64,000 nucleotides of DNA from Anarhynchus alexandrinus. Taxonomy: Eukaryota; Chordata; Aves; Charadriiformes; Charadriidae. The notes beneath the pieces are model-generated. The model had not been told where the DNA came from and did not search any database. It saw only the letters and a program-made list of their open reading frames with translations. How positions within the stretch are numbered: the first letter of the stretch is position 1; each line of letters starts with the position of its first letter. Positions 12,431 to 26,639 of this stretch are shown in pieces. The stretch covers positions 4,658,050-4,722,049 of the forward strand of contig VUYV01000015.1 in NCBI GenBank assembly GCA_008711295.1, given 5' to 3'. The position numbers and the translations under genes were made by a program.

Positions 12431-15400
12431 CCACAGGGCTCCAACACCAGGTCGTGAACCATTCTTCCCATCATTTTCTGCTTTTCAGACACCCTTTATG
12501 TAATGAATTTCAGCTTGCTCCTTTTGTCCCCCTTCCCTATCACTCCCAATGTCTGTCCCAGACACCTGTCTCAGCCTCCAATGTCCAAACCCAGACTTCA
12601 CACCCAGTCACAGTATCCTCTTCTCATGGTATGCCCCAGGCTGGCTTTGTGTCCCAACACATTGTAATTCTCTGTCACACCGAAGCCAGGAGAAATTGCT
12701 TTCTTCCTACCCCTCCAGCTCCAGCTCAGCTGGCTCCTCCTTTTAACAACATATTTTTTTCTCTCTTTTGGTCAGCTTTTTTTTTCTCTGCATCCAGATC
12801 AGAATACGTATAAGCACCTTGGGTCAAGATGAAATATGTGTTTATTGTAACTGTTAAATTCTAAGGTATCTTCCTTGCTAAGCAAAAAAATTCATTTTGG
12901 AAAGACCTATAATCAGCCACAGAGACATCTCATAATAACAAAATACATATGCACATAAATAGACATGCAAAACTATGAACAGACATATAGTAAAGAAAAT
13001 TTCAATTTTATCATAAAATTTGTCAAAATTATTGTGAAGGTCATGTGGGAACTTTAAAGTAAGTGTTGCTGTCAACCTCACTTAGAGTACTTTAACCAGA
13101 CATCCCCACTGTATCTGGAATAAGTTCCAAATTTAATGTCTAGGATAAACAGAGTATGAAATATGCATACATTACATGACATATGGCAACCCCAGTTATA
13201 TTTAGACCAGTGAATTTCCTTAATCTGGATTTAAATATTAGCAGACTAAAACTTTAGAAGATTATGTTCAGGATTTTCATGTATTCATGCATAAATTTGG
13301 ACATCTAAATCAGCATTTAAATAGCTAAAATATGTCTGTTTTTCAAGAGTCCTGAGTACACCATTTCCTCAGACTTGTCTGCAGAATTTATCGATAGGGT
13401 AGCGTTCATTTTCATTTTTGGTTAATAACAAATTCTCAAAAAATACAGTTTTATGAAGTCTGAAGCTGTTTATAAAGTCAAGACAAATTGGGGGAAGAGC
13501 TTCACCCAAAAATGGAGCAGAAAATAAAGTAATACAAATGTTAAACAATTTTTGACAAAGTTCACTTTTTTTTTCTTTTTAAATGGATTTGGGAAATTTA
13601 CCACTGACCCACTATCAGGTTGAGCTAAAAAGACATTAAATAAAAGCTATGGTTTACCACAACAGATGCTTTTACAGACCACACAGGGGGCGAACTTACT
13701 TTTTTTTTTTTCCCCACAATAACATAAAATGTATTTCTCTACTCATAATATATTTTTCTTCTAATTTTTTTAGCTTACCCAGCAACCGAAATTTTCCCTA
13801 CTCTCATCATTCTCATGTAATTAATGTGAAACTCAGATACTGTTTTAAAAGGACATATTCGGAAGAACATCAGCTTTTTAAATGGTGCTGTTTAATATTT
13901 TTATCTTCAGGAAAGCATGTGGCAGTGATAATTACCTGAATTTGATGATCTGCATAGCTAACACCGTTGCATTATTCTATGTCAGTGGTAAAAACTGTCC
14001 CCACAGTACTCTGTGAAATGTCCCATTGCAGTAATATCAAGCTGCCATGATTTCGTAAAATGAAGATGAAGATTTGTTTCACTGTCGTTCTTTGGATGCT
14101 AATCAAGGAAACCTATAGAATGAATATGAAAAAAAAAAAGGCTCATGCTCTGCAGAACAGGAAAACACAGACTTAGGCTGTGGGGCAGGTTGTTTCGAGA
14201 ACTCACCTTAGAGCAGGTGAGTCTTCAGGATAAGGAGAACATCTTAACTCAAGAAGCAAAAGAAAGACAAAATGACACATTTCAAAAGGTAGTCACCAGT
14301 TGGTGTTTTTTTCCTAAACTGATGCCTTTAGTTTGTTTCCTTGACATGACGTAGTGTCTTTTCTCCTGCTTGACTAGACAGATAGGCCATGTCTCATCTA
14401 CTGCGACTTCTGTTATATGGTATTTATTTTGCTGCTACTACACATGATCTGGTTTAATCTCTGTGGGCAGCACTGAATTCTATTAATCCACCTTTCCAGA
14501 TGCAGAAAGGTACTGATTCACCTGAATGCCTATATTCCAAATGTATAGTAATCGACCCATTAAGCTGTTCACAGAAAAGCCAAAGAAAAATTATATCAGA
14601 ACTTTCTCAGAAAGAATCCAAAGGTTTCAGGTGGAAAATACTAGAGGTGCTATTCAAAGCCTATTGGATTGACTGCCGCTATATTTCATTACACACAGTG
14701 GCAGATACAAACACAATTCTTGTACATTCCTTAAAGAGGAATTCCAGTATCGAATACATTTCAAAAAAAGTAAAATATATCTTTCTTAAATATTTGCTCT
14801 CCTTTTTGGGGGGATATTTTTCTTCCTAGCTGATGTACAGCAGAAAGTCATAACTTTGACTAATCCAGGAATAGAGCCAAAATGCCACAACTTGATTATG
14901 AATGAAATGCCATCTGGATTCCACATTCAGGCTGATCGACAAAAGTCACTAGAACACTCTGTGCCTCCATACCCATCTATAAAGCTACCCAGTGGTAATA
15001 AAAATGTCCTTCCAATAAGGTCTTTTTTCCCCCCCTATGTAATATTTCTAAACTTCTGTTGGATCCTAGGACAAATAATGTCATACATCCTCTCATTATA
15101 TAGCTTTCTTTTGTAGAGAGCACTGATTGGACCAGGCACTTTAGTTGAACTGTCTTGCTGTTTTCTAACTAACACAGCTTGCTACTCTCTGAAAACTTCT
15201 CACAAACTATTTTTTACAAAGCATTTTTATGTTAAAGTATAAATTTAATTCCCTTTGCTGAAAAGTCCTTATCTTCATTCTTCTTGTTAGACCTTGCATG
15301 TTGTTACTGTGTCTCACTTCACCTTGCAGAGCCTCGTAAGTCCCACGAAATCTTTCAAAGGCACCACGGTATTTTCTTACAGGGACCTTTTTCTCCTTTC

Positions 15401-18400
15401 CACGCATATGCTTGATATCCTCTCCTTAAAATTCCCTTTCAGTGTGAGCTAGAAGACGTTCTTGAACTTGTCCACAGCTATTTCTAATTTGTCTGATCTT
15501 CATCAGTCAGTTTAAAGGAGCATAAAATGTCATCTGCCTCATCCGTCACCATGTGTGTATTAATGTATTTATCTGATTCACTTCCTCTTGCTCATCTAGG
15601 CTTGATGCAATTCTGAATCTTTCAGATCTCCTAATTTATTTCAGTCACTCTTCGGGTTTACTGAAGTTGAATTTCTCAGGTGGACTAGTCTGAAATGATG
15701 CCATGCTCTAGCAGTTCTATAAGCAATTATCATCTTAATAGCCTGTAAGCCCTGTTTTGTATACTCTCTTTTGGTCTGCAGCCAGGCAAAGAAGTCTATT
15801 TACCCCCAAAACTCTTTGCTTTCTTTATGGAAGCAGGAAAAGAAGCAAAGCAGACAAACAAAAACTGGCAAAAGAAACCTGTCTTTGCCGGGTGGCTTGG
15901 CATAGCCACCAGTTCAGATTGACATTGCTGCTGGTGATTCAGCCATGTCACTGTGCTTTGGACACACCACACCCATATCTGTGACTGTGATCAATGGTAA
16001 CCGATCCGTTTCATTCCGGATAACCCAAGTAGTATGTCTGGTTTATATAATGAGTAAAAATCTAGTCCAAGTTTAGCTCAACCTTACATGAAGCTAGAGG
16101 AAAAACTTTGCTGAACTTCTTTCCTTTCACTCTTTGCCACTCCAGCTTGGGTCAAAGAGCCTGGTTCAACAAGACGATATTTCACCGCACCTAAATTTAG
16201 GAGACTGAGACATAGCTGCAACCCTTAACCCCCACTAAGGCTATTTTTATAGTCAGCAGAAATGGAACCAGCCACCTCCAGAGGGTGATTCTGCCTCAGC
16301 AGCTAGCTTTGAGCAAGCAAGGATAGAATTAATCTCATTAAATATTAGTTTCTCAAGTATATACGCCTATATCTGAAGAAATACCTATAGGTTCTTTGTA
16401 TATTCAGCATGGGGCTAATGAACACACTCGATATGTGGAGTTCTTCATTTCAGTCTTAAACTGGAAACTTGCATTTTGTCACCTGGCCTCTACTGTAATC
16501 TCTACCAGCGGTATTTCCTAAATTTCCATTTCATACATAAAGAATTAACATCAAGTGAGATGCATCTTCTCATTACAAAACTGGCAACTAAAAAAAAATA
16601 TTTTAATTTTTATAATCACAATCCCGGATTCTTGATACAAAACAGATGGAAAATTACTGTGGGATGGATGTGATTTCCAGCATAAAAACTCTGAGAACTT
16701 TTGTGTTTTCAACAACTAATTAATATTTAAAAATGCCTGAAGAAAAGACCAGAAACTATGCCTTTCCACATTTCCAAGGGTGCCCAAGCCACTTCAGAGT
16801 TTGTCATTCATTTTCTTGTTTAGTCAAACTTGGATTCTTTCCCCGCAAAAGACATATTTTCAATAGGATAGAGATCTCTTCCTTCCTTTCACCTTACACA
16901 TACATAGCAAGAAGCACAGATGTGAGCTTCAATGCAATTATCAAGACAAGACAGAGCTCTAAAATATAAAAACATTGATTAGCATCCCCTTTTCCACTGC
17001 TCCTGATAACCTCCAAGAGAGCGGGTTCCTTAGGGAAATTTGTCAAAGTTGAGAAATAAAGAAGAGTTTTATTTAAATTTGTTGGAGATATTTTTGCTGG
17101 CAATAGAACATGTACCTTTCATTCCATGTTAGCATGCTCCTTTTTCTGCTATTTTTATAATACTGCACTGGCGTATCAGCTGAAGCTGACCTGGGAGTTT
17201 CCATGGTACACACACAGCCCCATGTGTGAAGCAGTGAGTTTTATTTGTAGTGACAGGATGCTCTCTGTGCTTTTTTCTATTTCTGTGTTACACACACAGA
17301 TTTATTTACAAGTGGAAATACAGCAGTGACTACCCTTTGCTGCCGACAGCAGATGAGCTCTGCACTTTATTTAACTGACTTTGTGTCAGCTTCAATTTCT
17401 TGACTGCTTGGAGTGCAGGTTCTGCTGGTCCTTCCGAGGTATCCTTTGATCTTGGTCTGTGTTTGGTTTCCTGATTTACCCCTTGGGCCTACGGTTTGCT
17501 GCAGGACTCCTTCCCCCACCTCGTTCCTTTGTGTCTTGAAAGAAAACAAGTACCCTTTCACATGTATTATTTTACAGACTCCTGTGATCATAGAGGAAGG
17601 GGAAATAAGCTCTTCCATTACAATGTGCATCACTGTGCTCTGCCTATGCAACCATACCAATAGTAAATAGCATTTCATTTTTCATACTTTTAACAGAATA
17701 GAGACCAAGACTTCACTTTTCTTTACAAAAAGAGGAAAGATCTAATTTCCTGTTGTATCACTTAAATCCTGACCACTGCGCCAAACCACGTGAGGGCTAT
17801 GGGGACTGAATTCACACAGGGTTATCTGTATTCTGGAATAACGGATGGATTTCTCAGTTGCAGGCAAACACTAGATCTTAGGGCTATTCTCTTTCATACC
17901 CCATGAGCCCTGAAAAATTAGAGTTGTCCTAGTTCTGTGCTGACCGGCCAACTTCTGGCATGTACTCTTACCTTCTCCTGAGACAGCTTAACCAAGGGCA
18001 GCTTGTAAATGTTTTGTAGTTTGCAATGATCAAGGAAACTCCTTAATCAAGAAATGTTCTCTGTTTTCTCCTTTCACATACTTTAGTGCCTATGTACCTA
18101 GTACCTTTATCTGTGGTACCAAGGTGATGTAAAATTATTTAAGTAGAATTCAGATACAGGCTGTGGTAATAAAAGTGCCAAAAATCGTATGAGAAAGTGA
18201 TTCTTTTAGTTTTGGGATCTTCACTAACCAGAAATAAAGAGGTCTGGACATCTCAGCCATCCGAAAAATAACCAAAACGATTTCCTCATCTTCCAGAAAG
18301 AAGAACCCAGGAACACAAAATCACAAATAATTCTAATCTCACAAGAGGTTCAGATGTAATTTGGGGATAATATCCAGTAAGTTAAGGTTTAATAAGCATC

Positions 18401-20348
18401 TAACTTCCTAAATAACTCCTCTCTGAGTTCCTCCAGAGTTGATTAATGGAAAAATAAAGCATACTACTCGTGTATATACTTACATGTGTTATATACAGAT
18501 GTATGTGTGCATACGTGTGTATGTCTCCATCTTTTTGGACCTTTCTGTATGTTCAACTGCATATTTAATCATACAATCTAAGCAAGAGAGAATGGATATT
18601 CATTTTAAAACATACAGATGAGAGAACTTCACTTTTGATCCCTTAAGCAGGGACATATTTAATGAGGTAGATGTATTTAGCCCCTAACAAACCTCATTCT
18701 CTGCTTACCAGCATTGGCTTTGCCACCTTGGGTCCTTCCATACACAGCAGAGTGACCTTAAACTGTGTGCAGAGCCTGAATCATGGGTTCAGTGCTATGT
18801 CAAACCAGGGTTTTTCTGACCTATGCATGAACAAATGAAAAGGATTGTGGATATCGAAACTGATGACTGGATGCAAAACCAAAGCCTTTATTAATTTGTT
18901 AAAACTAAAAGTAGGGAAGAAGTGATTTTGTTTTGTCTTGCAGTGTTAGATCAGTGACCTACACAAATTCTGTGGTTTTGGTCCAGTCTGCAGTGACTAT
19001 ACTTGCATGTAATAAAACACTACGTCAACCTCAACAGACATGTTAAAACCTGCTTCTCATATTTTTTCTGCAGTCATTGACATTGTATGTCTTTTTTTTT
19101 TTAAGCAGATTAGAAGATAAGTTGCCTATAAAGCACAAGACAGACTGAGATACACAAGTGTTTGCTTTTATAGCTTGATGTGTATCCCACCCATACTTCG
19201 ACCTACTTGTCTTCTCTTCCTATCCCCCATAAGAGAAAACCTGGGTAGAGAGAAGGAAAGAAAGTGCAGAATGATTCTTTCAGGTTCCTGATCTACATAA
19301 TCAGAGTACCAAGTCTGCTGGGAACACCACTGAGCTCAGCAGGTGTTGGGAACAAGTTGGGTTATGGGAATTTGGGAGTTCTCAGTCACTCCACAAATTA
19401 AATGCAGAAAGCAATCACTGACTGATATCTCAGCAACTTGGAAAAATCCTATTTGGAGAAGACAGACAGATAAAGAGATAGGCAATAGAAGTTGTAGGGT
19501 AATAGAAGTTGCATCTATGTTCCACGAAAATTAAGAAGTCCTAAGGAGGTACAGTATGAAAACACAAAAGCCGTATCTATTTTCTGTTTGAAGCCAATGA
19601 CCAAACTCAGGCTGACTTTAAGATTCATCATTCCTTAAACTTGGCAACTTTTCTGTCCAGGCAAAAATGGAGTCCTTGTAATAGCATATATTGCCTTTTC
19701 TTTTTCATGCTTTAATCGATTTTTAAGGTACATGTCAAAGTAGGATACAATTGTCAGTTCATGTGTTAATGCAACAATGCAGGGAAGCCGTACAGCACTC
19801 ACACTTAATCAAAATTTAATCAACTCTAATAAAAGTGAACTGCATAAGTAAAGATAAAGTAGAATTTCACATCTGTATTCCAAAGATGTTCTACGTCTCC
19901 AGGAAGTCAGTATCCAATCTACCTACCTTTCTGTACTTAATTATTTAATCACAAGTTTCTTTTTGGAAGGGCAAAACTAGGAAACTCTGTCTTACAGCAA
20001 GCTCTTCCAAAGCCCAAAGTATGAGTTTGAACAGCATAAACTAACAGTCTTAGTGTGCGGTATCTGTACATGATGGTCAACAGAGTGCCTGGAGTTCTTG
20101 TGGACGGCCCTTAGTGGCTTTGAAAAACCTTGATTAGTTATAGTCAGTAGGTTTTCTCCAGATCAGTTTTTGATACAGATTGCAAAACATGGCTGGGAAT
20201 TTCAGTAAGTCCTTGGACCATTAGGCTGTTTTGACTATGGTCTGCTACAGGCTACCAATTCAAAACACAGTCAGGCTTTGAACTGCAGTGTAGACATTCT
20301 CCACACACTGAATGTGACTGCTGTTGCCTTCTCTATGCTGCCAGGCAA
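12431..20348. other. Long gene-free unique stretch
   Basis: No gene, CR1 or other dispersed element was recognised across this interval. Small features seen are a run of 12 T at 13700-13711, a TG/TA-rich imperfect patch at about 18468-18530, and an 11-bp direct repeat AATAGAAGTTG at 19484 and 19501. The longest open frames are 109 codons (14500-14829, plus) and 103 codons (17367-17678, minus); neither resembles a known protein. Confidence 0.5.
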
Positions 20349-20690
20349 AATCATAGTATTGTAGAACGGTTTAGGCTGGGAAGGACCTTAAAGATCATCT
20401 AGTTTCAACCCCCCTGCCATGGGCAGGGGCATCTCCCACCAGACCAGGTTGCTCAAAGCCCCATCCAGCCTGGCCTTGAACACTTCTAGGGATGGGGCAG
20501 CCACAACTTCCCTGGGCAACCTGGGCCAGTGTCTCACCACCCTCACATATACTCATATCTAATCCAAACCTCCCCTCTTTCAGTTTGAAACCATTCTGCC
20601 TTGTCCTATCACTACATGCCCTTGTAAAATGTCCCTCTCCAGATTTCCTGTAGGCCCCCTTCAGATACAGGAAGGGCACTATAAGGTTTC
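20349..20690 (-). mobile_element. CR1 LINE fragment
   Basis: Reverse-oriented CR1. The plus strand opens with AATCATAGTATTGTAGAACG (the complement of the CR1 tail), then GGGAAGGACCTTAAAGATCAT, the typical CR1 3' UTR. It continues with CCACCAGACCAGGTTGCTCAAAG and the ORF2 end. The minus-strand translation contains GFKLKEGRFGLDM, a decayed form of the CR1 ORF2 C-terminal region. The frame is interrupted and the copy is 5'-truncated, so it is inactive. Confidence 0.95.
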
Positions 20691-22109
20691 CTTTCATTCC
20701 TGCCTATACAGGGCTTCCCACACAGACTATCTTATTTCCAAAGACAATAAAAAATATTTCTCTTCCTGAAATATGGCTAAACTTTCACATCTAGTTCACT
20801 TGCCATCACCCCAGAAGACATGATTCTCCAGAGTAAATGTAAATTCTATGTGACCAATTTTCTTACAAAATCCTTTACCACAACTTCAGTGGCTCTATTA
20901 ACCTGCAAATCATATAAACAAGAAGAGTTCATTTTCTGTTCAAAGCCCTGTGTTCCCAAGAGCTCTTTGCACAACAGACACATTGCCTCCCTTTCAGGTA
21001 TTTTCAGTCTTTGTCTTAGAACTTAGGCAAAACACTTTTGATCTTTATAAATAAAACAACGACTTCCAAAAGGCTGAACTTGAATGATTTTACTTCCATG
21101 GTCTCTGCAGTCCTTCATGATGCTTCTTACGAAGTCACATCACATTTTTCAGACTCTTATGCAGATTCTTCACTCTTTTCTGTTCATATATTTCATATAC
21201 GGTATCAGTTTATGCTATTTTCTTGTTGCCAAAACTTGAATTTTTGTCCCTGTAACTTGATAAATTTTAATGGCTTTTTCTAAGTTTATGTCAGAGTGCT
21301 CTAGGACTCTTGTCTCACTTTTCAGCCTTTGATTTCTACCGTAATCTGATCTCCCATCGGAGAGTCATTGAACTCTCTGAAAGTATTCCAACCACTCATG
21401 CATTTTTGCCTCAGCTTTGTTACAAGGGAACCAAAGTTTTTCTCCAAAGTTTTAAAATTCTTCTGTGAAACCAATCCCTTTCAAAAGTTACAGTCTTTCC
21501 AAGATCAAAAAAGTCTTCAAATTTCTTTGGTTCTTTCTGAGAGGCAGCTTACACTTCTTCATTCATGTGTAGAATATTCAATGAAATTTCCAGTAGTGCT
21601 GGAATTCGTAGCCACTATTCTTTGACCTCTATTCACCTCCTTTTGTTCTACTTGTTGGTTTCCAGGTGCAGTTATCTATTTTTAACCCTATTCTATGTAA
21701 AGTGTAGGCCTTTTAAGTGGTAATTAGTACAAAGTAATCACCGCTTGCAACTCTGAATAAAACCATGTAATTTATGCAGTGTAGCAGGTGAGCTAATGTA
21801 TCAGCCTGTTAGCATTGGGAGGGTCTTGTGAGAGACAGGAACTTGTATATACAACTTTGTTTGCCAGCTAAACAAACCCTCAGAATTAATTAGAATGTTC
21901 AACAAACGTAAAGTTCCATATTCAGTCCTTGAAGGGCAAAATGTCCTTTCACATGTAAGTACTCTTATCCTTAAGAATGCATGAACATAATCATGCACTT
22001 ATGCATTCATGCAAAAGCAAGACCACAAGACATCAATATAGTTTGAAAGACACATAAAGTCATTGTTCTACTCTATTTTGTGTAGTTATGTCCTGTGCTG
22101 AAATATTGT
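20691..22109. other. Gene-free unique DNA
   Basis: Several plus-strand open frames of 68-85 codons follow one another between 20820 and 21625 in T-rich sequence, but none is recognisable and they are separated by stops. I see no repeat family. A weak 8-bp inverted repeat (TGCATGAA / TTCATGCA) lies at 21978-22013. Confidence 0.5.
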
Positions 22110-22475
22110 TTTCAAGAAAAACTGTAAGACAATTGGAGCAAGTCCAAGGAATAGCAACAACAATGATCAGAGGTCTAGAAAACATGACCTATGAAGAAAA
22201 ATCAGAAGATATAGAGTTGTTTGGCTTTAAAAAAGGAGATGACTGAGAGGAACATGTTAAAAGTCTCCAAGTACATGAAAAGCTATTGCAAAGAGTAAAG
22301 GGAAGCTTTGTTCTCCATATCCACGGAGCAGAAAAAATAGACTTAAGTTTCAGTAAGATGAAATTTCTGAATAGAAGAGACGGTGAAGCAAAACCATTGA
22401 TTGTTTAGTAAAGTTGTGGAGTTTCCATCACTAGAGATTTTTAAGAACAGTTAGATAAGTATCTGTTAAGAAAAG
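22110..22475 (+). mobile_element. Ancient CR1-type LINE fragment
   Basis: This is a strongly decayed plus-strand copy from an older CR1 lineage than the one at 11132. Recognisable pieces in the expected order are GGTCTAGAAAACATGACCTA, then AAGTACATGAAAAGCTATTGC, then GTTCTCCATATCCACGGAGC, then GAGTTTCCATCACTAGAGAT and TTTTTAAGAACAGTTAGATAAG. These correspond to the end of ORF2 of old amniote CR1 families. The CR1 tail is not visible. No frame remains open. Confidence 0.8.
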
Positions 22476-25400
22476 TATGAGTATATTTGATTTTGTCTTA
22501 AGAGAGCCAAGTATGTTATGTTATTACTTTTCAATGTTTTTGGACTTTTTAGAAGTTTCAGGGGAACATCTGAGTAGCCGATTTAAGCCAGCAAACAGCG
22601 TAGCTTTTCATAGGCTACATCTACTTTGCAAAAGGTTTGCACCTCAGAGTGTGGTCCCCAGCTTACAGTACAAGTGCTTCAGAGGGATATGCATCCACAC
22701 TAAGCAAAGCCATGCCCCCTTCTACAGCTAAGTGCCATGTCCACACTATATGTAGGTCTTTTCTGGGTCCCATCTGCACCCCTGTGGCTCTAAGGTATAA
22801 TTCGTGTTTGTATGTTTCTGTTTTGTTTCACGTTCAAAGTATCCAAAATACTGTTACATCCCCTTAGAGTCGTGTTTTTACAGCATGAAACTGAGACTAT
22901 GTGTTATGTCCCCCGGAGAATATCAAGAAAACACTTGGCACAGTCTGGGGGTACAAATGAGAACTGAGTAGGGCAGAAAGACCAAACCAGTACAGCCTGG
23001 GCTGCATTGCCTAGAGACTTGGTCTCAGAATGTTCTTCCTCTCAGATCACCACCTGGTTTCATCTCTGAGGGAGCGAACTGAAGTAGTCCAATACACATC
23101 CAGACTGTATTGACAATGTAGATGATGCTGTGTGGATGATATGAGGATCTGCTCCCAAGTGCTCTTCTAGGAACGATTTTGTTTACCATTGTGGAGATAG
23201 CCTTCATTGACTTCTGCTTAAAAATCACCCAAAGATACCCAGAGATCTACAAATCACACAAGTTCCACAGGACTCCCACCAAGTTCATTCTTAATGATTC
23301 TTTGATTAATACGGTAGATATGAATTATGAACAAACTTGATGCTATGATCCTACATCACAGTGATAAGTAAGGGGTGGTTGTTGGCCTTCAACTCTGCCT
23401 TGGATGGCTTTTGTTCTGTTCCCCAGAAACTACAGAAGTCTTAACCCAATTCCTAGCAGAATGATTTTTCAATCCAGGAGAGGCCAGGATCTCCAGAACG
23501 CAGAAGTTGCATGCATGTCTTTCTCCCTTGCTGTGGTTCATAGATTGGCTTTACTGAAGGATGTGAGAATAGGAGCTGTTCCGGCACTTTGGGTGGATTT
23601 CAATGCTACCATGCATAAACAATGCAGAGGGGATATATACCTTAGAGCATCATTACTATGGGTCCCTGTGTTGTCTTTTACACTGGCTGCTCAGAAATCA
23701 CAGTGATGAATGCAGCAGGAACGCTGAGAAAGATTGTCCCCAGGTTTCACATAGTTTTGCTGCATGTGAATGGGTGCCTGATTTTTCTTCTCCTAAGTTG
23801 ATTGAAATCATTCCCTTTTCTCAAAACAACTCAGTCACCTTACTGCTGTTTAAGCCAGCACTTCCCATTTTTTCCACTGGACTCACCATGTGGTGGTGGC
23901 TTGGTTGTTACGATGTGCAGCACCGCATGAAGGCTTGCTGACCACGCTCTTTTTATCCCCGCACATCAACATTGATTTGTGGCAAACTTTTTCCCCCCAC
24001 TGCCCTTAGAAAAGGTGAAGGCAACAGCATCCCATGCTGAATCCAACCGCTCTTATTCAGGATGTGAACGTTGGTTTGTAATCATCATAAGAAGCAGAGA
24101 ATCCCCCACTAACATTTCCAACGCACCATACAGCTCGGCATTTTCAATATGTATTTAGAACAACAAACCAAGACAAGCAAGTGCCTTTCCTAGAAATTGC
24201 CAACGTATGCTCCAAGATCTCTTGCATTTTGCATTGTGTCAGTCTGTGTCAGAGGCTTCAGGAAAGGTAATATAGAAGATGAATGGAAGTCTATCATCGC
24301 AGTGCCAAGATGAAAAAGTGACAGCTCATAATGAAAAGAAAAATAGTTTCCATTTTGGGCCTCTGTAAGTAAGAAAGTGACAGAGCCATGGGAGCTGTGA
24401 GGCTGAAAAATGGTCCCTTTGACAGACATGTCTGTAAGTGAAAGTGCATGGGATATAATACTAGCCATAATATAGGGAATAATGATTATTTTAGGGATCA
24501 CATGATTTTGAATAAATCCTTGACTACTCCATAGAAAATGGAACCGAAAGAAAACTAGGAAAAACTGTAGTTTCATTTACGGAATAAATGACCTAAGGAT
24601 GTTTTTTGGTCTCTATATCTGTGATTGAAGCCTGTGAAATGACTTCAGATATACACAGGGTAACCAAAATGAGAATCAAGAGCTTCCTGTAAACCTGAAA
24701 TGGGATGCATTGCTCATTTTTTAGAAAGGGCAAAAAACAAATGCTGTAAAAGAAGGCTCAACCTGATGAGGGTGAAGATTCTGGTCATAAAATCTTTCAT
24801 AAAGCTTCTTTTTATTAAACCCACATATGACATTTGCTTTCAGGTAAGGTGAGATAAGAAATCTTTCCTATTTTCAGAATTGCCAACTAAAGCAATATCT
24901 ATAGGGGCAAGCCATACACATGTAACTTAAGGCTTAGATTAAAAGTGGTGCAAAACGCTGTGTGACATTCTTATTTTCAGTTTAAAGGAATGTTTAAAGT
25001 CAGCTTAAGGTAACTTGGGAGAGGTAAGCCCACGTATATCAGGATACGGCTTTGTGTAGGTTTAAACATATCTGGTTTAGAACTGACTTTGGTTAAACCA
25101 GTGTGAGGTCCCCTGATAGACAAGGCCTTGGGGCAATATTCACCCCCGTGCAGAGGACCAGCCATATCAAGTTTAAAAGGGAATTACATGGCGCATGAAT
25201 TCCACCCTAAAGCATATTTAAAATAGTTTTCCGTGCATGGCTTCTTTCTTTGCTAGCATTCCTCAGGAGGAAAGGTTAATAAGGATAATACTTTCTCCTT
25301 CCACACAAGCGTCTGTTCCAGGATCTCAGTGAATTCTGAAGTTCTTAAAAAAAACATTTATAGACTTTCATGAACAATACATTCATTTCTCTTTGCAGGC

Positions 25401-25869
25401 TCTTTCAGAAAAGTAAAATGCTAATTAGAAAATGGAAAAAGAGTAGATAGAATTATTTCTCGGGTTTTCTTTTGTAGTTTGGGTTTTCGGTTTTGCTTTG
25501 TTTTNACAGAGAAATTGAGGATCCAGTTGGATCTCTGCTAGGAATATCTTGTGCTTATCGAGCTCCTTGTCATCTTCACATGAAAATTATAACCCACATT
25601 GTCCATCTTGCACCGGTTAAAATCAATGAGAAAACTCTATTAATTCCAAGGGGAATAAAATAAAGGTCTAAGTAGATTGCTGAAAGTCACACTAGGCACA
25701 GTTCACTGTGTGAAGATTAGGCGCTAACTCTCTGCCATCCCCACAATTGTCTTTGCAGCTTTAAGACTTAACATAGCTAAACAGGGAAGGAATATGCATA
25801 CTACTGTCTAGCACTGGAAGAATTTAAACTTTAAGCAGGGAAAGGAATTTTAAGCTACTCAAAGAGACT
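22476..25869. other. Gene-free unique DNA, one N
   Basis: No gene recognised; the longest frames are 128 codons (24190-24576, minus) and 112 codons (23603-23941, plus), both unrecognised. An unresolved base is present at 25505 in a T-rich patch. At about 25612-25665 the words AAAATCAATGAGAAAACTC and TTAATTCCAAGGGGAAT resemble a common decayed amniote repeat containing TCAATGGGA-type words (low confidence, about 0.3). Confidence 0.5.
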
Positions 25870-26128
25870 ATAACTAGGACAAATGGGATGAATTTAAGGA
25901 AAGAAAAGGCTGACAGTTAGGGAAAAAAGCCTTTCCTAGCAGTGAGGACTATTAGACTGCAGAACAGTCTCCCAAGGGAAGTGGTGAAAGCCTAGTTTCT
26001 TGAGTCATTTAAAACTGGACTAGACAAAGCACTCTGGAATATACTCCAGGGAGCAATCCTGCCTTGGCAAAGGGATGCACAAAATAACCTAATAGATCTC
26101 TCCCATCTTTCCTTCCTGTGATTCTCCT
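25870..26128 (+). mobile_element. Old CR1-type LINE 3' fragment
   Basis: Plus-strand decayed CR1 relative. Readable landmarks are ACTGCAGAACAGTCTCCCAAG, GGAAGTGGTGAAAGCC (matching the usual 'gggaagtggtggaatcc'), AAAACTGGACTAGACAAAGC, then CTAATAGATCTCTCCCATCT and TGTGATTCTCC near the 3' end. It belongs to an older subfamily than the copy at 11132. A second TGTGATTG-type word just after suggests a decayed tail reaching about 26149. Confidence 0.75.
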
Positions 26129-26639
26129 ATTTCATAAACCTCTGTGATTGAACGGAGAGCAGAAAACTTTAACCTCTTTTTCAGAAACAGAAAGCATGTT
26201 TGACACGATATTGTGAGAGGAAAATCCTCTAACAAAGAACAGAAAAAGCTGCATTTTCCGTAGCGAGTTATCAGCTTTTCTCTATCCGGGGTGAAGAACG
26301 TAAAGGACGATCCAAGACTGCCTACTGGATGGCTGCCATTTTCTGTACAAGTTGATGTTTTGTTTCTTAATTTCCCTAAAAATCCCAGCGGTTTAGCTAC
26401 TACTCAGCGTTGTATGTTTGTTTTCTTTTTTTTTCCCCCAAAGGATGCAACTAAATCTCCAATAACTGAATAACTGTCTCTTTAAAACAGAATTGACTGG
26501 GAACTCTCAGCAGGTTGGACTGTGATTACACTATATCCCTGCCCAGATTCGTATCGAGAAGGAGCTACCAGCCCTACCCTTGCATGACCCAGGCCTTGAA
26601 TCCACGTTAGGAGGTATTAGGAGCTAGGAGACATTATGT
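26129..26639. other. Gene-free unique DNA
   Basis: Short AT-rich stretch with only a 60-codon open frame and no recognisable repeat. Confidence 0.55.

Noticed and set aside
20395..20697. 100-codon minus frame as a host gene
   Set aside because: It lies within a minus-oriented CR1 and contains a decayed ORF2 end.
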